Source of the DNA: Pedobacter cryophilus
GTDB lineage: Bacteria; Bacteroidota; Bacteroidia; Sphingobacteriales; Sphingobacteriaceae
Assembly: GCF_005116455.1 (NCBI RefSeq)
Contig: NZ_SWBP01000001.1
Location: 558,001 to 622,000, forward strand
Reading direction: 5' to 3'
DNA length: 64,000 nt
A program made the translations under genes and the position numbers. The notes under the pieces are model-generated. The model was not told the origin of the DNA. It worked only from the letters and a program-made list of their open reading frames with translations, and did no database searches. Positions within the stretch are counted from its first letter, which is position 1. Each line of letters opens with the position of its first letter. Positions 26,577-35,681 of the stretch are shown piece by piece.

Positions 26577-27341
26577 ATGAATTATACTTTAAATAATATT
26601 CCTGAGCGTACCGCAAAACCTCGCCAGAATGGCCTAACCATGGTAATGGATAAAGGACTAAGCTTAAGACAAGTAGAAGACTTTTTAGAAGTTGCTGGTG
26701 GACATACAGATATTGTGAAATTAGGTTGGTCTACGTCTTACGTGACTCCAAATTTGACCGAAAAATTAAAATTATACAGGGATGCCGGTATTCCCGTTTA
26801 CTTTGGTGGAACTTTATTTGAAGCCTTTGTAATTAGAAACCAGTTTGACGATTACCGTAAAGTATTGGATAAATATGGAATGGAGTATGTAGAAGTTTCT
26901 GATGGTTCAATAGAAATTCCTCACGAAGAAAAATGCGAATACATCCAAACCTTAAGTAAAGATGTTACCGTAATATCTGAAGTAGGTTCTAAAGACGAGA
27001 AAAAGATTTTTGCTCCTTACAAATGGATTAAACTGATGAAAGCCGAAATTGAAGCCGGTTCTTGGAAGGTAATTGCCGAAGCAAGAGAAGGTGGAAATGT
27101 AGGAATTTACAGAGACTCTGGAGAAGTAAGACAAGGTTTGGTTGATGAAATTTTAACACAAATACCAGAAGAAACCATTATTTGGGAAGCTCCTCAAAAA
27201 GCACAACAAGTTTGGTTTATAGAATTAATTGGCGCAAATGTAAACTTAGGTAACATTGCCCCAGCTGAAGTTATCCCATTAGAAACCATCAGATTAGGCT
27301 TACGTGGCGATACTTTTAACCATTTTTTAAATATGAAGTAA
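26577..27341 (+). CDS. comA: Phosphosulfolactate synthase (ComA)
   Basis: ComA adds sulfite to phosphoenolpyruvate to give (R)-2-phospho-3-sulfolactate. The 254-residue protein starts at ATG 26577; an upstream TTG at 26565 is less likely. It has the family hallmarks: KPRQNGLTMVMDKGLSL, KLGWSTSYV, VYFGGTLFEAF, VEVSDGSIEIP, ISEVGSK, AEAREGGNVGIY, and EAPQKAQQVWFI followed by NVNLGNI. In archaea this starts coenzyme M synthesis. In Bacteroidota a likely use is sulfolactate or cysteate for sulfonolipids, which is inference. No comB or comC lies nearby. aroE follows after 41 bases. Confidence 0.93.
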   Translation: MNYTLNNIPERTAKPRQNGLTMVMDKGLSLRQVEDFLEVAGGHTDIVKLGWSTSYVTPNLTEKLKLYRDAGIPVYFGGTLFEAFVIRNQFDDYRKVLDKYGMEYVEVSDGSIEIPHEEKCEYIQTLSKDVTVISEVGSKDEKKIFAPYKWIKLMKAEIEAGSWKVIAEAREGGNVGIYRDSGEVRQGLVDEILTQIPEETIIWEAPQKAQQVWFIELIGANVNLGNIAPAEVIPLETIRLGLRGDTFNHFLNMK

Positions 27342-27382
27342 TGAAAATAGGTAGGTAAAACTACCTGTGGGTTTAGATTGTG

Positions 27383-28171
27383 ATGAAAAAATTTGGTTTA
27401 ATTGGTTATCCCCTTGGGCATTCTTTCTCTGAAAAATATTTCACAGAAAAATTTAAAGCAGAAAACTTAGAAAATTGCGTATATGAGCTTTTTCCTGTAC
27501 AAAATCTAAGTGATTTACCTCAACTATTAGCAAAGGAGAAACACCTTTGTGGTTTAAATGTAACCATTCCGCATAAAATTGGAGTGATGTATTATTTAGA
27601 CGAGATTGATAAAGATGCGCAAGAAATTGACGCCGTAAATTGTATTAAAGTAACGCATCACCATTCGGTAAAATCTATTTTTTCTGGCGAATTGTGTACT
27701 TTAAATCCTCATAAACCTAAATTAGTTGGCTATAATACAGATGCTTATGGTTTTGAAAAATCATTAAAACCATTATTAGAAACTCATCATAAAAAAGCTT
27801 TAATATTAGGAAATGGAGGAGCGGCCAGAGCAGTTAAATTTGTATTAGAAAAATTAAAAATCGACTATAAATTTGTTAGTCGCAGGCCTTTAAAAGGAAT
27901 GCTGAACTATAATGACCTTAGCGAAGCCACTTTAAAAGAATATAGAATTATTATCAATACTACCCCATTGGGTACTTTCCCTGATGTAGAAAACTGCCCG
28001 GATATTCCTTATCAGTACTTAACAAATAAGCATTTGCTGTATGATTTAATTTATAACCCGGCCGAAACTACTTTTTTAAAAAAAGGAAAAGAAAAAGAGG
28101 CTAAAATTAAAAATGGCGCAGAAATGTTAGCGCTACAAGCCGAAAAATCTTGGGAAATCTGGAATAAGTAA
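27383..28171 (+). CDS. aroE: Shikimate dehydrogenase
   Basis: AroE reduces 3-dehydroshikimate to shikimate with NADPH in aromatic amino-acid synthesis. The 262-residue protein starts at ATG 27383; a GTG lies one codon earlier. Substrate-site motifs are LIGYPLGHSFSEKYF at the N-terminus and GLNVTIPHK with the catalytic Lys. The NADP loop is LILGNGGAARAVKFVL. NTTPLGTFPD and the C-terminal GAEMLALQAEKSWEIW also fit. A small AGGTAG/CTACCT hairpin without a T-run lies between comA and aroE (27349-27366), so read-through from comA is possible. Confidence 0.94.
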   Translation: MKKFGLIGYPLGHSFSEKYFTEKFKAENLENCVYELFPVQNLSDLPQLLAKEKHLCGLNVTIPHKIGVMYYLDEIDKDAQEIDAVNCIKVTHHHSVKSIFSGELCTLNPHKPKLVGYNTDAYGFEKSLKPLLETHHKKALILGNGGAARAVKFVLEKLKIDYKFVSRRPLKGMLNYNDLSEATLKEYRIIINTTPLGTFPDVENCPDIPYQYLTNKHLLYDLIYNPAETTFLKKGKEKEAKIKNGAEMLALQAEKSWEIWNK

Positions 28172-28241
28172 CAAATTCCTTTTCTCTTTTAAGGTAGATA
28201 TTTGTTGCTCATGATTCATCAAAATTTTATACCTTAAACCC

Positions 28242-28826
28242 ATGAAATATTATTTTTTCATTCTTTTTTTAGTATTGGCTATTTCTTCATGCAGCACCTC
28301 TGAAGATTATGCCCCTAAACCAAGAGGGTATTTTAGAATTGAGTTTCCTAAAAAAAGCTATCAGTTATTTACAAACCAAACGCCTTACAGCTTTGAATAC
28401 CCAAAATATGCTAAAATGTATTTGGATAGTGCTAATGGAAATCAACCTAACTGGTATAACCTAACTTTCCCTCAATTTAATGCTCGTTTACACATTAGCT
28501 ATTACCCCATAAATTCTAAGCAAGAATTTGATAAATTAGTGGAAGACTCTAGAAAATTAGCTTTTAAACATACCGTTAAAGCTACCGGAATAGATGAAGG
28601 GCTAATTAAAATTCCAGAAAACAAAGTCTATGGAATATTTTATACCATAGAAGGAAACACAGCCTCTTCTTCACAATTTTTATTAACAGATAGTACAAAG
28701 CATTTTTTAAGAGCTTCTTTATATTTTAACGAAAAACCAAAAGAAGATTCTATACAACCTATTATAAAATTCATAAAAACAGATATAGACCGAATGATTA
28801 AAACCTTAAAATGGTCTAACAATTAA
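28242..28826 (+). CDS. gldD: Gliding motility lipoprotein GldD
   Basis: This 194-residue lipoprotein has lipobox AISSC at residue 17 and the GldD hallmark PKPRGYFRIEFPKKSYQ just after it, with YFNEKPKEDSIQP near the end. GldD is required for gliding in Flavobacterium johnsoniae and is also present in non-gliding relatives. No other gld or T9SS genes lie in the window. It lies between aroE and an alpha/beta hydrolase gene, 16 bases before the latter. Confidence 0.92.
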   Translation: MKYYFFILFLVLAISSCSTSEDYAPKPRGYFRIEFPKKSYQLFTNQTPYSFEYPKYAKMYLDSANGNQPNWYNLTFPQFNARLHISYYPINSKQEFDKLVEDSRKLAFKHTVKATGIDEGLIKIPENKVYGIFYTIEGNTASSSQFLLTDSTKHFLRASLYFNEKPKEDSIQPIIKFIKTDIDRMIKTLKWSNN

Positions 28827-28842
28827 ATATCCATAACCATAA

Positions 28843-30159
28843 ATGATTAAGAAATTTAAACTTTTATTAATAGCATTATTTTTAAGTACTGCTACTTTTG
28901 CCCAAAATATATTAGCCTATATTGATACTGCAAACAGCTTTTTCTCTACGTTAGATGAAGGAAAATATACAGATGCTCAGGCATTTTTTGACCCTTCATT
29001 AAAGGATAAAATTACGGCAGAAAGTCTGGAAAAAATTTGGGGACAATTGAGTGCTAGCTTAGGCAAATTAGAATCTGTAGATGGTGCTCAAAATAAAGCT
29101 CAGGGCGAATATCAAATCGTTGTTTTAAATTGTAAGTTCACAAAAGATAAACAAGCATTTCAGTTTGTATTTAATAAAGACCAAAAATTAGTTGGCTTTT
29201 TTATACTTCCAAAACAGCCAAATACCGATTATAAATTGCCTATATATGCAGATACTACTTTGTATAAAGAACAGTTAATTACTATAAAATCTGGTACGCA
29301 TAATTTACCGGCTATGCTTACGCTTCCAAAAGATTCGTTAAAATCTCCAATTGTAATTTTTGTACATGGATCTGGTCCTGGAGATATGGATGAAAGTGTT
29401 GGGGTACAAAAACCTTTTAAAGATATGGCTACCGGTTTAGCGTCTAAAGGAATTGGATCTATCAGATACGTAAAAAGAACCGCCTTGTACGGGCAAGAAT
29501 TTGACAAAGCATTTACCACCAAAGAAGAAGTTACAGATGATGCTTTAGCTGTTATAGAATTTGCTAAAACCGTACCCCAAATTAATGCTGAACAAATTTA
29601 TGTATTTGGCCATAGCTTAGGCGGAATGTTAGCGCCCAAAATTGCAACACTAAATCCAGAAATTAAAGGAATTATTTTAGCCGCAGCACCAGCCAGAAAG
29701 CTTCAGGATGTTTCTGTAGAACAGTATAATTATATGTTTAAGCAAGCTAATGATACTACAAAAGCAGGCAAAGAAGCTTTAACTAAAGCCATAAAAGACG
29801 TTAATTTTACCAAAACCATCACCCCTACTAATTTCCCTGCCGATTCTGTTATTTTAGGTTTACCTGCGGCTTATTGGGCTGATTTAAATTCGCTTGACCA
29901 AGTAGCTTTAACCAAAAAATTAAAAATGAAAACCTTTATTATTCAAGGAGGTAACGATTTTCAGGTTTCGGCGCAAGATTTGAACTTATGGATTGCTGGT
30001 TTAAAAGGTAAAAAAGAGGTGCAAACCAAACTTTATCCAATGCTTAATCACTTATTTTCTTTTGTAAGCGAGAAAGGTACGGTAGCACAATATCAACAAG
30101 TTAACCACGTAGACCAACCTGTTATTGATGATTTGGTAAATTGGATTTTAGAGAAATAA
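28843..30159 (+). CDS. Exported alpha/beta hydrolase with N-terminal DUF3887-like domain
   Basis: This 438-residue protein has a signal peptide (MIKKFKLLLIALFLSTATFA, then Q). A DUF3887-like domain spans residues 22-125, and an alpha/beta hydrolase domain spans about 150-436. The nucleophile is the Ser in FGHSLGGML, with an oxyanion region VHGSGPGDMDES, candidate acid Asp in IQGGNDFQVS, and catalytic His in MLNHLFSF. It is a periplasmic esterase or acyl hydrolase of unknown substrate. Its stop overlaps the next start (TAATG), indicating translational coupling. Confidence 0.87.
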   Translation: MIKKFKLLLIALFLSTATFAQNILAYIDTANSFFSTLDEGKYTDAQAFFDPSLKDKITAESLEKIWGQLSASLGKLESVDGAQNKAQGEYQIVVLNCKFTKDKQAFQFVFNKDQKLVGFFILPKQPNTDYKLPIYADTTLYKEQLITIKSGTHNLPAMLTLPKDSLKSPIVIFVHGSGPGDMDESVGVQKPFKDMATGLASKGIGSIRYVKRTALYGQEFDKAFTTKEEVTDDALAVIEFAKTVPQINAEQIYVFGHSLGGMLAPKIATLNPEIKGIILAAAPARKLQDVSVEQYNYMFKQANDTTKAGKEALTKAIKDVNFTKTITPTNFPADSVILGLPAAYWADLNSLDQVALTKKLKMKTFIIQGGNDFQVSAQDLNLWIAGLKGKKEVQTKLYPMLNHLFSFVSEKGTVAQYQQVNHVDQPVIDDLVNWILEK

Positions 30160-30797
30160 TGAACTTAAAAGCTTTTGTAAATAATCCTTATCAGGAGAAT
30201 ACCTATATCGTTTATGATGAAACAGGCGACTGTGCCATTATAGACCCAGGGATGTATAACGCTGACGAGCAAAATGCAGTCGTAAAATACATTAAAGACA
30301 ATAACTTAAAACCCGTTTTACTACTCAATACGCATTGCCATATAGACCATGTATTGGGCAACAAATTCATTTTTGATCAGTATGGTTTAAAGCCACAATG
30401 CCATAAAGGCGAATTGCCTCTTTTACATTCCATTCCTTCTTATGCGCCAATGCAAGGGATAAATTATGAAATATCGCCAGAACCAGAAGTTTTTTTACCT
30501 GAGTTTGGAACCATTAAATTAGGAAATTCCACATTAGAGATCCTATTTGCGCCTGGCCATTCTCCAGCTCATCTTTGTTTTTACAGCAAAGCTGATGGCT
30601 TTTTAATAGGTGGCGATGTCCTTTTTAAAGGAAGCATTGGGAGAACAGATTTACCCGGCGGAAATTTTGATATTTTAATCAGCAGCATAAAAAATCAATT
30701 ATTTGTATTGCCTGATGAAGTAAAAGTATATCCCGGTCATGGACCGTTTACCACCATAGGTTTCGAAAAATTATATAACCCTTTTTTAAATTCCTAA
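30159..30797 (+). CDS. MBL-fold metallo-hydrolase (glyoxalase II-like)
   Basis: This 212-residue protein begins at ATG 30159, overlapping the upstream stop by one base. The metal-binding motif NTHCHIDHVLGN (HxHxDH) is followed by FAPGHSPAHLCFY, GGDVLFKGSIGRTDLPGG and YPGHGPFTTI, the usual further ligands of glyoxalase II-type hydrolases. It lacks the C-terminal domain of true GloB, so a general thioester or S-acyl hydrolase role is plausible. The permease gene starts 4 bases later. Confidence 0.9.
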   Translation: MNLKAFVNNPYQENTYIVYDETGDCAIIDPGMYNADEQNAVVKYIKDNNLKPVLLLNTHCHIDHVLGNKFIFDQYGLKPQCHKGELPLLHSIPSYAPMQGINYEISPEPEVFLPEFGTIKLGNSTLEILFAPGHSPAHLCFYSKADGFLIGGDVLFKGSIGRTDLPGGNFDILISSIKNQLFVLPDEVKVYPGHGPFTTIGFEKLYNPFLNS

Positions 30798-30801
30798 CTT
30801 T

Positions 30802-32028
30802 TTGAATACCGCTTTCTACATAGCTAAAAGGTATCTTTTTTCAAAAAAGTCTACCAATGCCATCAACATCATTTCGGGCATTTCTATGTTGGGCGTTTTT
30901 GTAGGAAGCGCCGCTCTAATCATCATTTTATCGGCTTTTAATGGCTTAGAAACTTTAGTGATTTCTTTATCAAATACCCTAAATCCCGATTTAAGAATTG
31001 AACCTGTAAAAGGCAAAACTTTTGACCCAAATAACAGCATTTTGTTGTCTTTTAAGAAAAACTCAGCTATTGCAAATTATACAGAAGTATTACAAGAAAA
31101 AGCGCTTTTAAGGTATGATGGACAACAATTTATTGGGCAAATAAAAGGGGTAAGTGCTGATTTTTTAAAAAACAAGGAAATAGATTCTACCTTAACACAA
31201 GGTCTTTTTTTATTAGAAGAAAATGGACAAAATTATGCGGTAATTGGCTCGGCGGTGCAATATACTTTAGGCGTAAACATTAATGACCATATGCGTTATT
31301 TAGAAATTTATTCGCCTAATAAGAGAACCAGTTCTGGTTTAAGTCCTTCAGATGAATTTGTTTCTAGATATTTACTGCCTGTAGGTGTTTTTCAGTCTAA
31401 TCAAGAATCTGATAACGATGTAATTATTCCGTTAAATGTAGCCCGAGAGTTACTTGGAGAATCAAAAAATATTAGCACCGTTGAAGTTATTTTAAAAAAC
31501 CCAGAAGAAGCCCAAAAAGTTAAAAAAGATTTGCAAAACAAGCTAGGCACTAGTTTTATAGTAAAAGACAGAATGCAACAAAATGCCCTGCTTTATAAAA
31601 TTTTAAACTCCGAAAAATGGGCGGTTTACCTTATTTTAACTTTTGTTTTATTAATAGCCACCTTCAATATTGTAGGTTCTTTAACCATGCTGGTAATAGA
31701 TAAACAAAAAGATATAGCCGTTTTAAATAGTTTAGGCGCAGATAAAACCATGATTAGGCAAATATTTTTATTTGAAGGCTTAATGATTTCTTTTATTGGC
31801 TGTGTAATGGGCTTATTGCTTGGCGGAATATTCTGCTTCCTACAAATTCAATACGGTTTTATCACCATGTCGCAAGAAAACATGGTGGTAAGTGCTTATC
31901 CAATTACCCTAAAACCAATGGATTTTATATTGGTGTTTTTCACCGTTTTTGTGATCTCTTTTATAGCGTCGCTCATTAGCTCTAGATTGAGTGTGAAAAA
32001 ATTTGAACAGTTGAAGCAGGCTTTATAA
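30802..32028 (+). CDS. LolC/LolE-like ABC transporter permease (FtsX/MacB type)
   Basis: This 408-residue inner-membrane protein of the lipoprotein-releasing permease family has one N-terminal helix (about 20-45) after the amphipathic AFYIAKRYLFSKKS start. A periplasmic domain (about 45-265) and three C-terminal FtsX helices follow. IDKQKDIAVLNSLGADKTMI is the coupling-helix motif. The start is TTG at 30802: the family-typical FYIAKR beginning needs it, and no ATG precedes. It probably moves lipoproteins to the outer membrane with an ATPase encoded elsewhere. A repeat-rich gap follows. Confidence 0.87.
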   Translation: MNTAFYIAKRYLFSKKSTNAINIISGISMLGVFVGSAALIIILSAFNGLETLVISLSNTLNPDLRIEPVKGKTFDPNNSILLSFKKNSAIANYTEVLQEKALLRYDGQQFIGQIKGVSADFLKNKEIDSTLTQGLFLLEENGQNYAVIGSAVQYTLGVNINDHMRYLEIYSPNKRTSSGLSPSDEFVSRYLLPVGVFQSNQESDNDVIIPLNVARELLGESKNISTVEVILKNPEEAQKVKKDLQNKLGTSFIVKDRMQQNALLYKILNSEKWAVYLILTFVLLIATFNIVGSLTMLVIDKQKDIAVLNSLGADKTMIRQIFLFEGLMISFIGCVMGLLLGGIFCFLQIQYGFITMSQENMVVSAYPITLKPMDFILVFFTVFVISFIASLISSRLSVKKFEQLKQAL

Positions 32029-32038
32029 TTTATTTTTT

Positions 32039-32111
32039 GAAGCTATTCCTGCTATCCATTCATACTGCACAAGGCCTTATTCACCTAGCCGGTACCATTT
32101 CTATCAGGGCT
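32039..32111 (-). repeat. Family I dispersed repeat, copy 2
   Basis: Read on the minus strand it begins AGCCCTGATAGAAATGG, has TACCGGC, a centre with palindrome AAGGCCTT, and the right arm GCAGTATGAATGGATAGC followed by AGGAATAGCTTC. It matches copy 1 (2911-2984) closely in both arms while the centre differs. Confidence 0.75.
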
Positions 32112-32207
32112 AAAAAAGCAAATAAGAGTGTTGCTTGGTACAAAAAGGGCCACTCGCAGTTGAAGAAGAGCCAAAAAGTAAATTTATCATTTTGAAAATT
32201 AAACAGC

Positions 32208-32234
32208 GCAGGGTCCTCAAAAGAGAGACCCTGC
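32208..32234. terminator. Strong hairpin GCAGGGTCCTC/GAGAGACCCTGC
   Basis: GCAGGGTC (32208-32215) pairs with GACCCTGC (32227-32234), extended by CTC/GAG with a one-base bulge around an AAAA loop. There is no T-run, so a terminator role is uncertain. It could belong to a repeat element or a small RNA. Confidence 0.4.
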
Positions 32235-32326
32235 TTGGATAAAGATTTACTTGGAAAGAGAACCTAATTTTTTACAGCAACCGAATATTAGGTAAGCGTC
32301 TAATGTGTAACTAAAATGCACCGAAT

Positions 32327-32449
32327 GGAGTAAAATAAACGTGGGTGAAGCGGCACCCCACAGTAGTGATGGGCTTTGCGAATTGGGAAACTGTGGAGTA
32401 TAGCGTAAAACACGACTGGCGGAAATAATAAGCTGTGCGGTTGCTTTTC
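32327..32449 (+). repeat. Family II dispersed hairpin element, copy B
   Basis: Left arm AGTAAAATAAAC then GGGTGAAGCGGCA; stem CCACAGT (32358-32364) with ACTGTGG (32390-32396); right arm TATAGCGTAAAACACGACTG then GCGGAA and TTGCTTTTC. Compared with copy A, the 13-base arms flanking the stem are nearly identical while the stem is unrelated in sequence. Confidence 0.78.
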
Positions 32450-32526
32450 CAAATTATTTTATCTTTATTAAAAAGATTTTATGCCGGCTGAATACTTGAA
32501 TGGGCTTTAATTATTATATTTAAAGA

Positions 32527-34326
32527 ATGGACGAAAACCCTCTTCCTCAAAAAAAGCATACCCTGGTAAAATGGTTAATGAGTTTTTTTGGGTTACTCAT
32601 AATTGTTTTATTGGCTTCGGCATGGTACATTAACCACCGTTGGAAACCTTTGCTAACGTCTATTATTCAAAATACGGTAATCACAGCTACAGATAGCTTA
32701 TACAAGGTGAGTTTTTCTAATATAAAAATCAACATTATATCTGGCGGGGTTACTATTGATAGTATTGAGGTAATTCCGGATTTAAAGGTTTACCAAAAAT
32801 TAATTGATCAAAAAGCAGCGCCAGAAAACATCATCAATTTAAAGGTGACTAAGCTTACACTTAAAAATGTTAATCCAATAAAAGTATATCGCCACAAAAA
32901 ACTAGACATTAAATCTATTGTTATTGAAAACCCATCTTTAACGGTGTTTTATTCCAAATTAAAAAACCAATTAGCTCAAGCCAAAGACAACAGAACGGTT
33001 TATGAAAGGATAAAAGAGGTTTTAAAAGAGGTGAAAATTGAAAGTTTATTTTTATCTGACGTGAATCTAAAATATGTTGATCAATCTTTTGAAATTCCCA
33101 AAACCACGTATTTAGATAAAGTAAATATTCGCTTAAATGATATTTTAATTGATTCTACCTCAGCCACTGATCATCATAGAATTTTTACAGCAAAAGACGT
33201 AATTGCAGAAATTAGCGACTATAATTTTGCTACGCCAGATTCTATGTATCATTTAAACATTAAACATGTAGGGGTTTCTACGCAAAACAAGCATTTGATT
33301 GTAGAGGGTATAGCTTTAATTCCTCGGTATAAAGAAATAGCGTTTTCTAACCAATTTGAATATCAAAAAGAGCGTTATAAAATTATGTTTGATAGCTTAA
33401 TAGCCAATAACATTAATTTTAATGATTTATTAGAAAAAAGAACTTTTGCAGCATCAAGTGTTAAATTAATGAACGGCGAATTAGACGTTTTTTTAAATAG
33501 AGATAAAGCAAAACCGAAGGTAGATAAGGGTAAAAATTTTCCTCATTTAGCTTTGCAGCGAGTAGCTTGGGGTATTATTACTGACACTTTAATACTTAAA
33601 AATATAAATATTAGTTATAAAGAATATAACCCTAAAACTAAAAGCAGAGGGGTGGTTTTTTTTAGTGATTTAGACGGCCGAGTATTTAATGTGACCAATG
33701 ATTCTACTGCGTTGAGTAAAAACCATTTTGCGAACGCACATTTATCAACTTTATTAATGGGGAAGGGAAAATTAAACGTTCATATTTCTTTTGATTTAAC
33801 CGATGCAAAAGGCGGCTTTAGTTATGATGGAGATTTAGGACCCATGCAAACATCAACCATTAATGCGTTAACTAAACCTTTGGCCATGGTAATGACAAGT
33901 TCTGGCAAAGTAAACAGTATGAATTTTGCTATGAAAGGGAATGTTGATGGCGCAGGCGGAAGCATGACTTTAAACTATGAAGATCTTAATGTGATTTTGA
34001 TGAAAAAGGATGAGCAAGAGAACTTCAAAAGAATGGGCTTGATGTCTTTATTTGCCAATGCTTTGCTTTTAGAGCGAAATAATCCTTCGGGAAAGAACCC
34101 GATTAGGGTTGCAAAACCTTATTACGCCCGACCAACAGATGGCTCGTTTTTTAATTTAATGTGGAAAGTTATTTTTGCAGGATTAAAAGAAAGTGTAGGA
34201 ATTACTAAAGAAAAAGAAGCTAAATTATTGCAAAGGGCAGAGAACTTTAAAGACGCCAAAGTGAAAAGAGAACAAAGAAAATATATCAGACAAAAACGTA
34301 AAGCCGAAAGGAAATCAAATAAATAA
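32527..34326 (+). CDS. AsmA-like envelope protein
   Basis: This 599-residue protein has one N-terminal membrane helix (about residues 16-36) and a long periplasmic region of beta-rich repeats, such as VSFSNIKINIISGGVTIDSI and VTKLTLKNVNPIKVYRHKKL. That is the pattern of AsmA/DUF748-type proteins, which form lipid-conducting grooves between membranes. The C-terminal 60 residues are strongly basic (YIRQKRKAERKSNK). The assignment rests on pattern only. The stop overlaps the next gene's ATG by one base. Confidence 0.7.
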   Translation: MDENPLPQKKHTLVKWLMSFFGLLIIVLLASAWYINHRWKPLLTSIIQNTVITATDSLYKVSFSNIKINIISGGVTIDSIEVIPDLKVYQKLIDQKAAPENIINLKVTKLTLKNVNPIKVYRHKKLDIKSIVIENPSLTVFYSKLKNQLAQAKDNRTVYERIKEVLKEVKIESLFLSDVNLKYVDQSFEIPKTTYLDKVNIRLNDILIDSTSATDHHRIFTAKDVIAEISDYNFATPDSMYHLNIKHVGVSTQNKHLIVEGIALIPRYKEIAFSNQFEYQKERYKIMFDSLIANNINFNDLLEKRTFAASSVKLMNGELDVFLNRDKAKPKVDKGKNFPHLALQRVAWGIITDTLILKNINISYKEYNPKTKSRGVVFFSDLDGRVFNVTNDSTALSKNHFANAHLSTLLMGKGKLNVHISFDLTDAKGGFSYDGDLGPMQTSTINALTKPLAMVMTSSGKVNSMNFAMKGNVDGAGGSMTLNYEDLNVILMKKDEQENFKRMGLMSLFANALLLERNNPSGKNPIRVAKPYYARPTDGSFFNLMWKVIFAGLKESVGITKEKEAKLLQRAENFKDAKVKREQRKYIRQKRKAERKSNK

Positions 34327-35627
34327 TGTTTAAAAAAATGAATATAAAGTTTAGAATATTAGCCCTCGCTTTTATTGGGCTAACAGTGGTTACTGCTTGT
34401 TCAGAAAAAGTAAGTAACGGTTTAGTTGCCGCCACCAACTTAAAGAAAATTGGGGTTGATGAAAAAAATCTGGATAGGGTGGATAGCTTAATTGCCACCG
34501 GATTAGTAAACAATTGGATGGCTGGCGCAACAGCATTAATTGCTGTTGATGGGAAAGTAATTTATGATAAAGGTTTTGGATTTAGAGACCGCGAAACTAA
34601 AGCTTTAATGCGCCCTATAGACCAGTTTAGAATTGCTTCTATGACCAAGCCTATAGTTACCGCTGCAGCAATGATTTTAGTTGAACAAGGCAAATTAAAA
34701 CTAACCGACCCTGTTTCTAAATACATTCCTGAGTTTAAAAATATGAAAGTATTGGCTTCTTTTAATGCAAAAGACACTACTTACACTACTGTTGACGCTA
34801 AAGAACCCATCACTATTAAAAACTTAATGACGCATACCTCTGGTGTGGGTTATGGATTTATTGATCCTAGATTGGCTTTAATTTTTGCTAAAAATGGCGT
34901 TCCAGATTTAGCTTCGTCTGATAAAATTACCATTGCTGATAAAATGAAAACTTTAGGAAAACTGCCTTTAGGCTTACAACCTAATGCCGCATTCTATTAT
35001 GGTTTAAATACTGATGTTTTAGGCTATGTGATTGAAATTGCAAGTGGTAAAAACTTAGACGAATATGTAACCGAAACCATTTTAAAGCCTTTAGGAATGG
35101 AAAACACATTCTTTTTTATTCCAACGGAAAAAGCAAATAGATTATCTGTAATGTATGGCGAAACTAAAGATGGCAGGTTAGAAAGATTGCCTTTAGTTAC
35201 CAAAGGCTACAATGTGAATTTCCCAATTACAGGTGCAAAAACTTATTTCTCCGGCGGATCAGGATTGTCATCTACCGTAGAAGATTATGCTAAATTTTGC
35301 CAAATGATTTTAAATGAAGGCTCTTTTGGAGGAAAACAAATTTTAAGCTACGAAACCGTAAAACAAATGACCACCAACCAAATTGGAAACCTAAACGTAG
35401 GTAAAAACAAATTTGGTTTAGGTTTTGAAATTGCCACCAAAGAAGGATTAGCAAATGGAGCCAAAATTGGTAAATTAAGTTGGGGCGGCGCTTTTAATAC
35501 TACTTTTTGGATTGACCCAAGTAGAGGATCAATTGCCATATTAATGACTCAGGTTTACCCCGCTGTTCATAAAAAAGAATTATTCAGTCAGTTTGAAAAA
35601 TTGGTGAATGAGGCTTTGGATAGATAG
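34326..35627 (+). CDS. Serine hydrolase lipoprotein (class C beta-lactamase/esterase fold)
   Basis: The 433-residue protein is a lipoprotein (lipobox VVTAC near residue 25). The class C-type active site is RIASMTKPIV (Ser-x-x-Lys), with YYGLNTDVLGY at the Tyr-x-Asn position and the LMTHTSGVGYG motif. The usual KTG is replaced by WGGAFNT, as in EstB-type esterases, so peptidase or esterase activity is more likely than beta-lactamase. It is translationally coupled to the AsmA-like gene (TAATG) and ends before a strong terminator. Confidence 0.88.
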   Translation: MFKKMNIKFRILALAFIGLTVVTACSEKVSNGLVAATNLKKIGVDEKNLDRVDSLIATGLVNNWMAGATALIAVDGKVIYDKGFGFRDRETKALMRPIDQFRIASMTKPIVTAAAMILVEQGKLKLTDPVSKYIPEFKNMKVLASFNAKDTTYTTVDAKEPITIKNLMTHTSGVGYGFIDPRLALIFAKNGVPDLASSDKITIADKMKTLGKLPLGLQPNAAFYYGLNTDVLGYVIEIASGKNLDEYVTETILKPLGMENTFFFIPTEKANRLSVMYGETKDGRLERLPLVTKGYNVNFPITGAKTYFSGGSGLSSTVEDYAKFCQMILNEGSFGGKQILSYETVKQMTTNQIGNLNVGKNKFGLGFEIATKEGLANGAKIGKLSWGGAFNTTFWIDPSRGSIAILMTQVYPAVHKKELFSQFEKLVNEALDR

Positions 35628-35681
35628 GTTTGGGATGAAAGAGGAAAGAGCAAGTAATAAAGACATTTCAATATCAACCAA

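Larger units (their letters stand above)
32029..32526. other. Repeat-rich gene-free gap with one copy of each repeat family
   Basis: About 500 bases without a convincing ORF. From left to right it holds a family I repeat on the minus strand (32039-32111), a strong 11-bp hairpin (32208-32234) and a family II element (32327-32449). It is the only place in the window where both families meet. Confidence 0.6.

Noticed and set aside
34326-35627. True class C beta-lactamase
   Set aside because: The KTG triad motif is replaced by WGG and the protein is a lipoprotein, so an esterase or peptidase of that fold is more likely.
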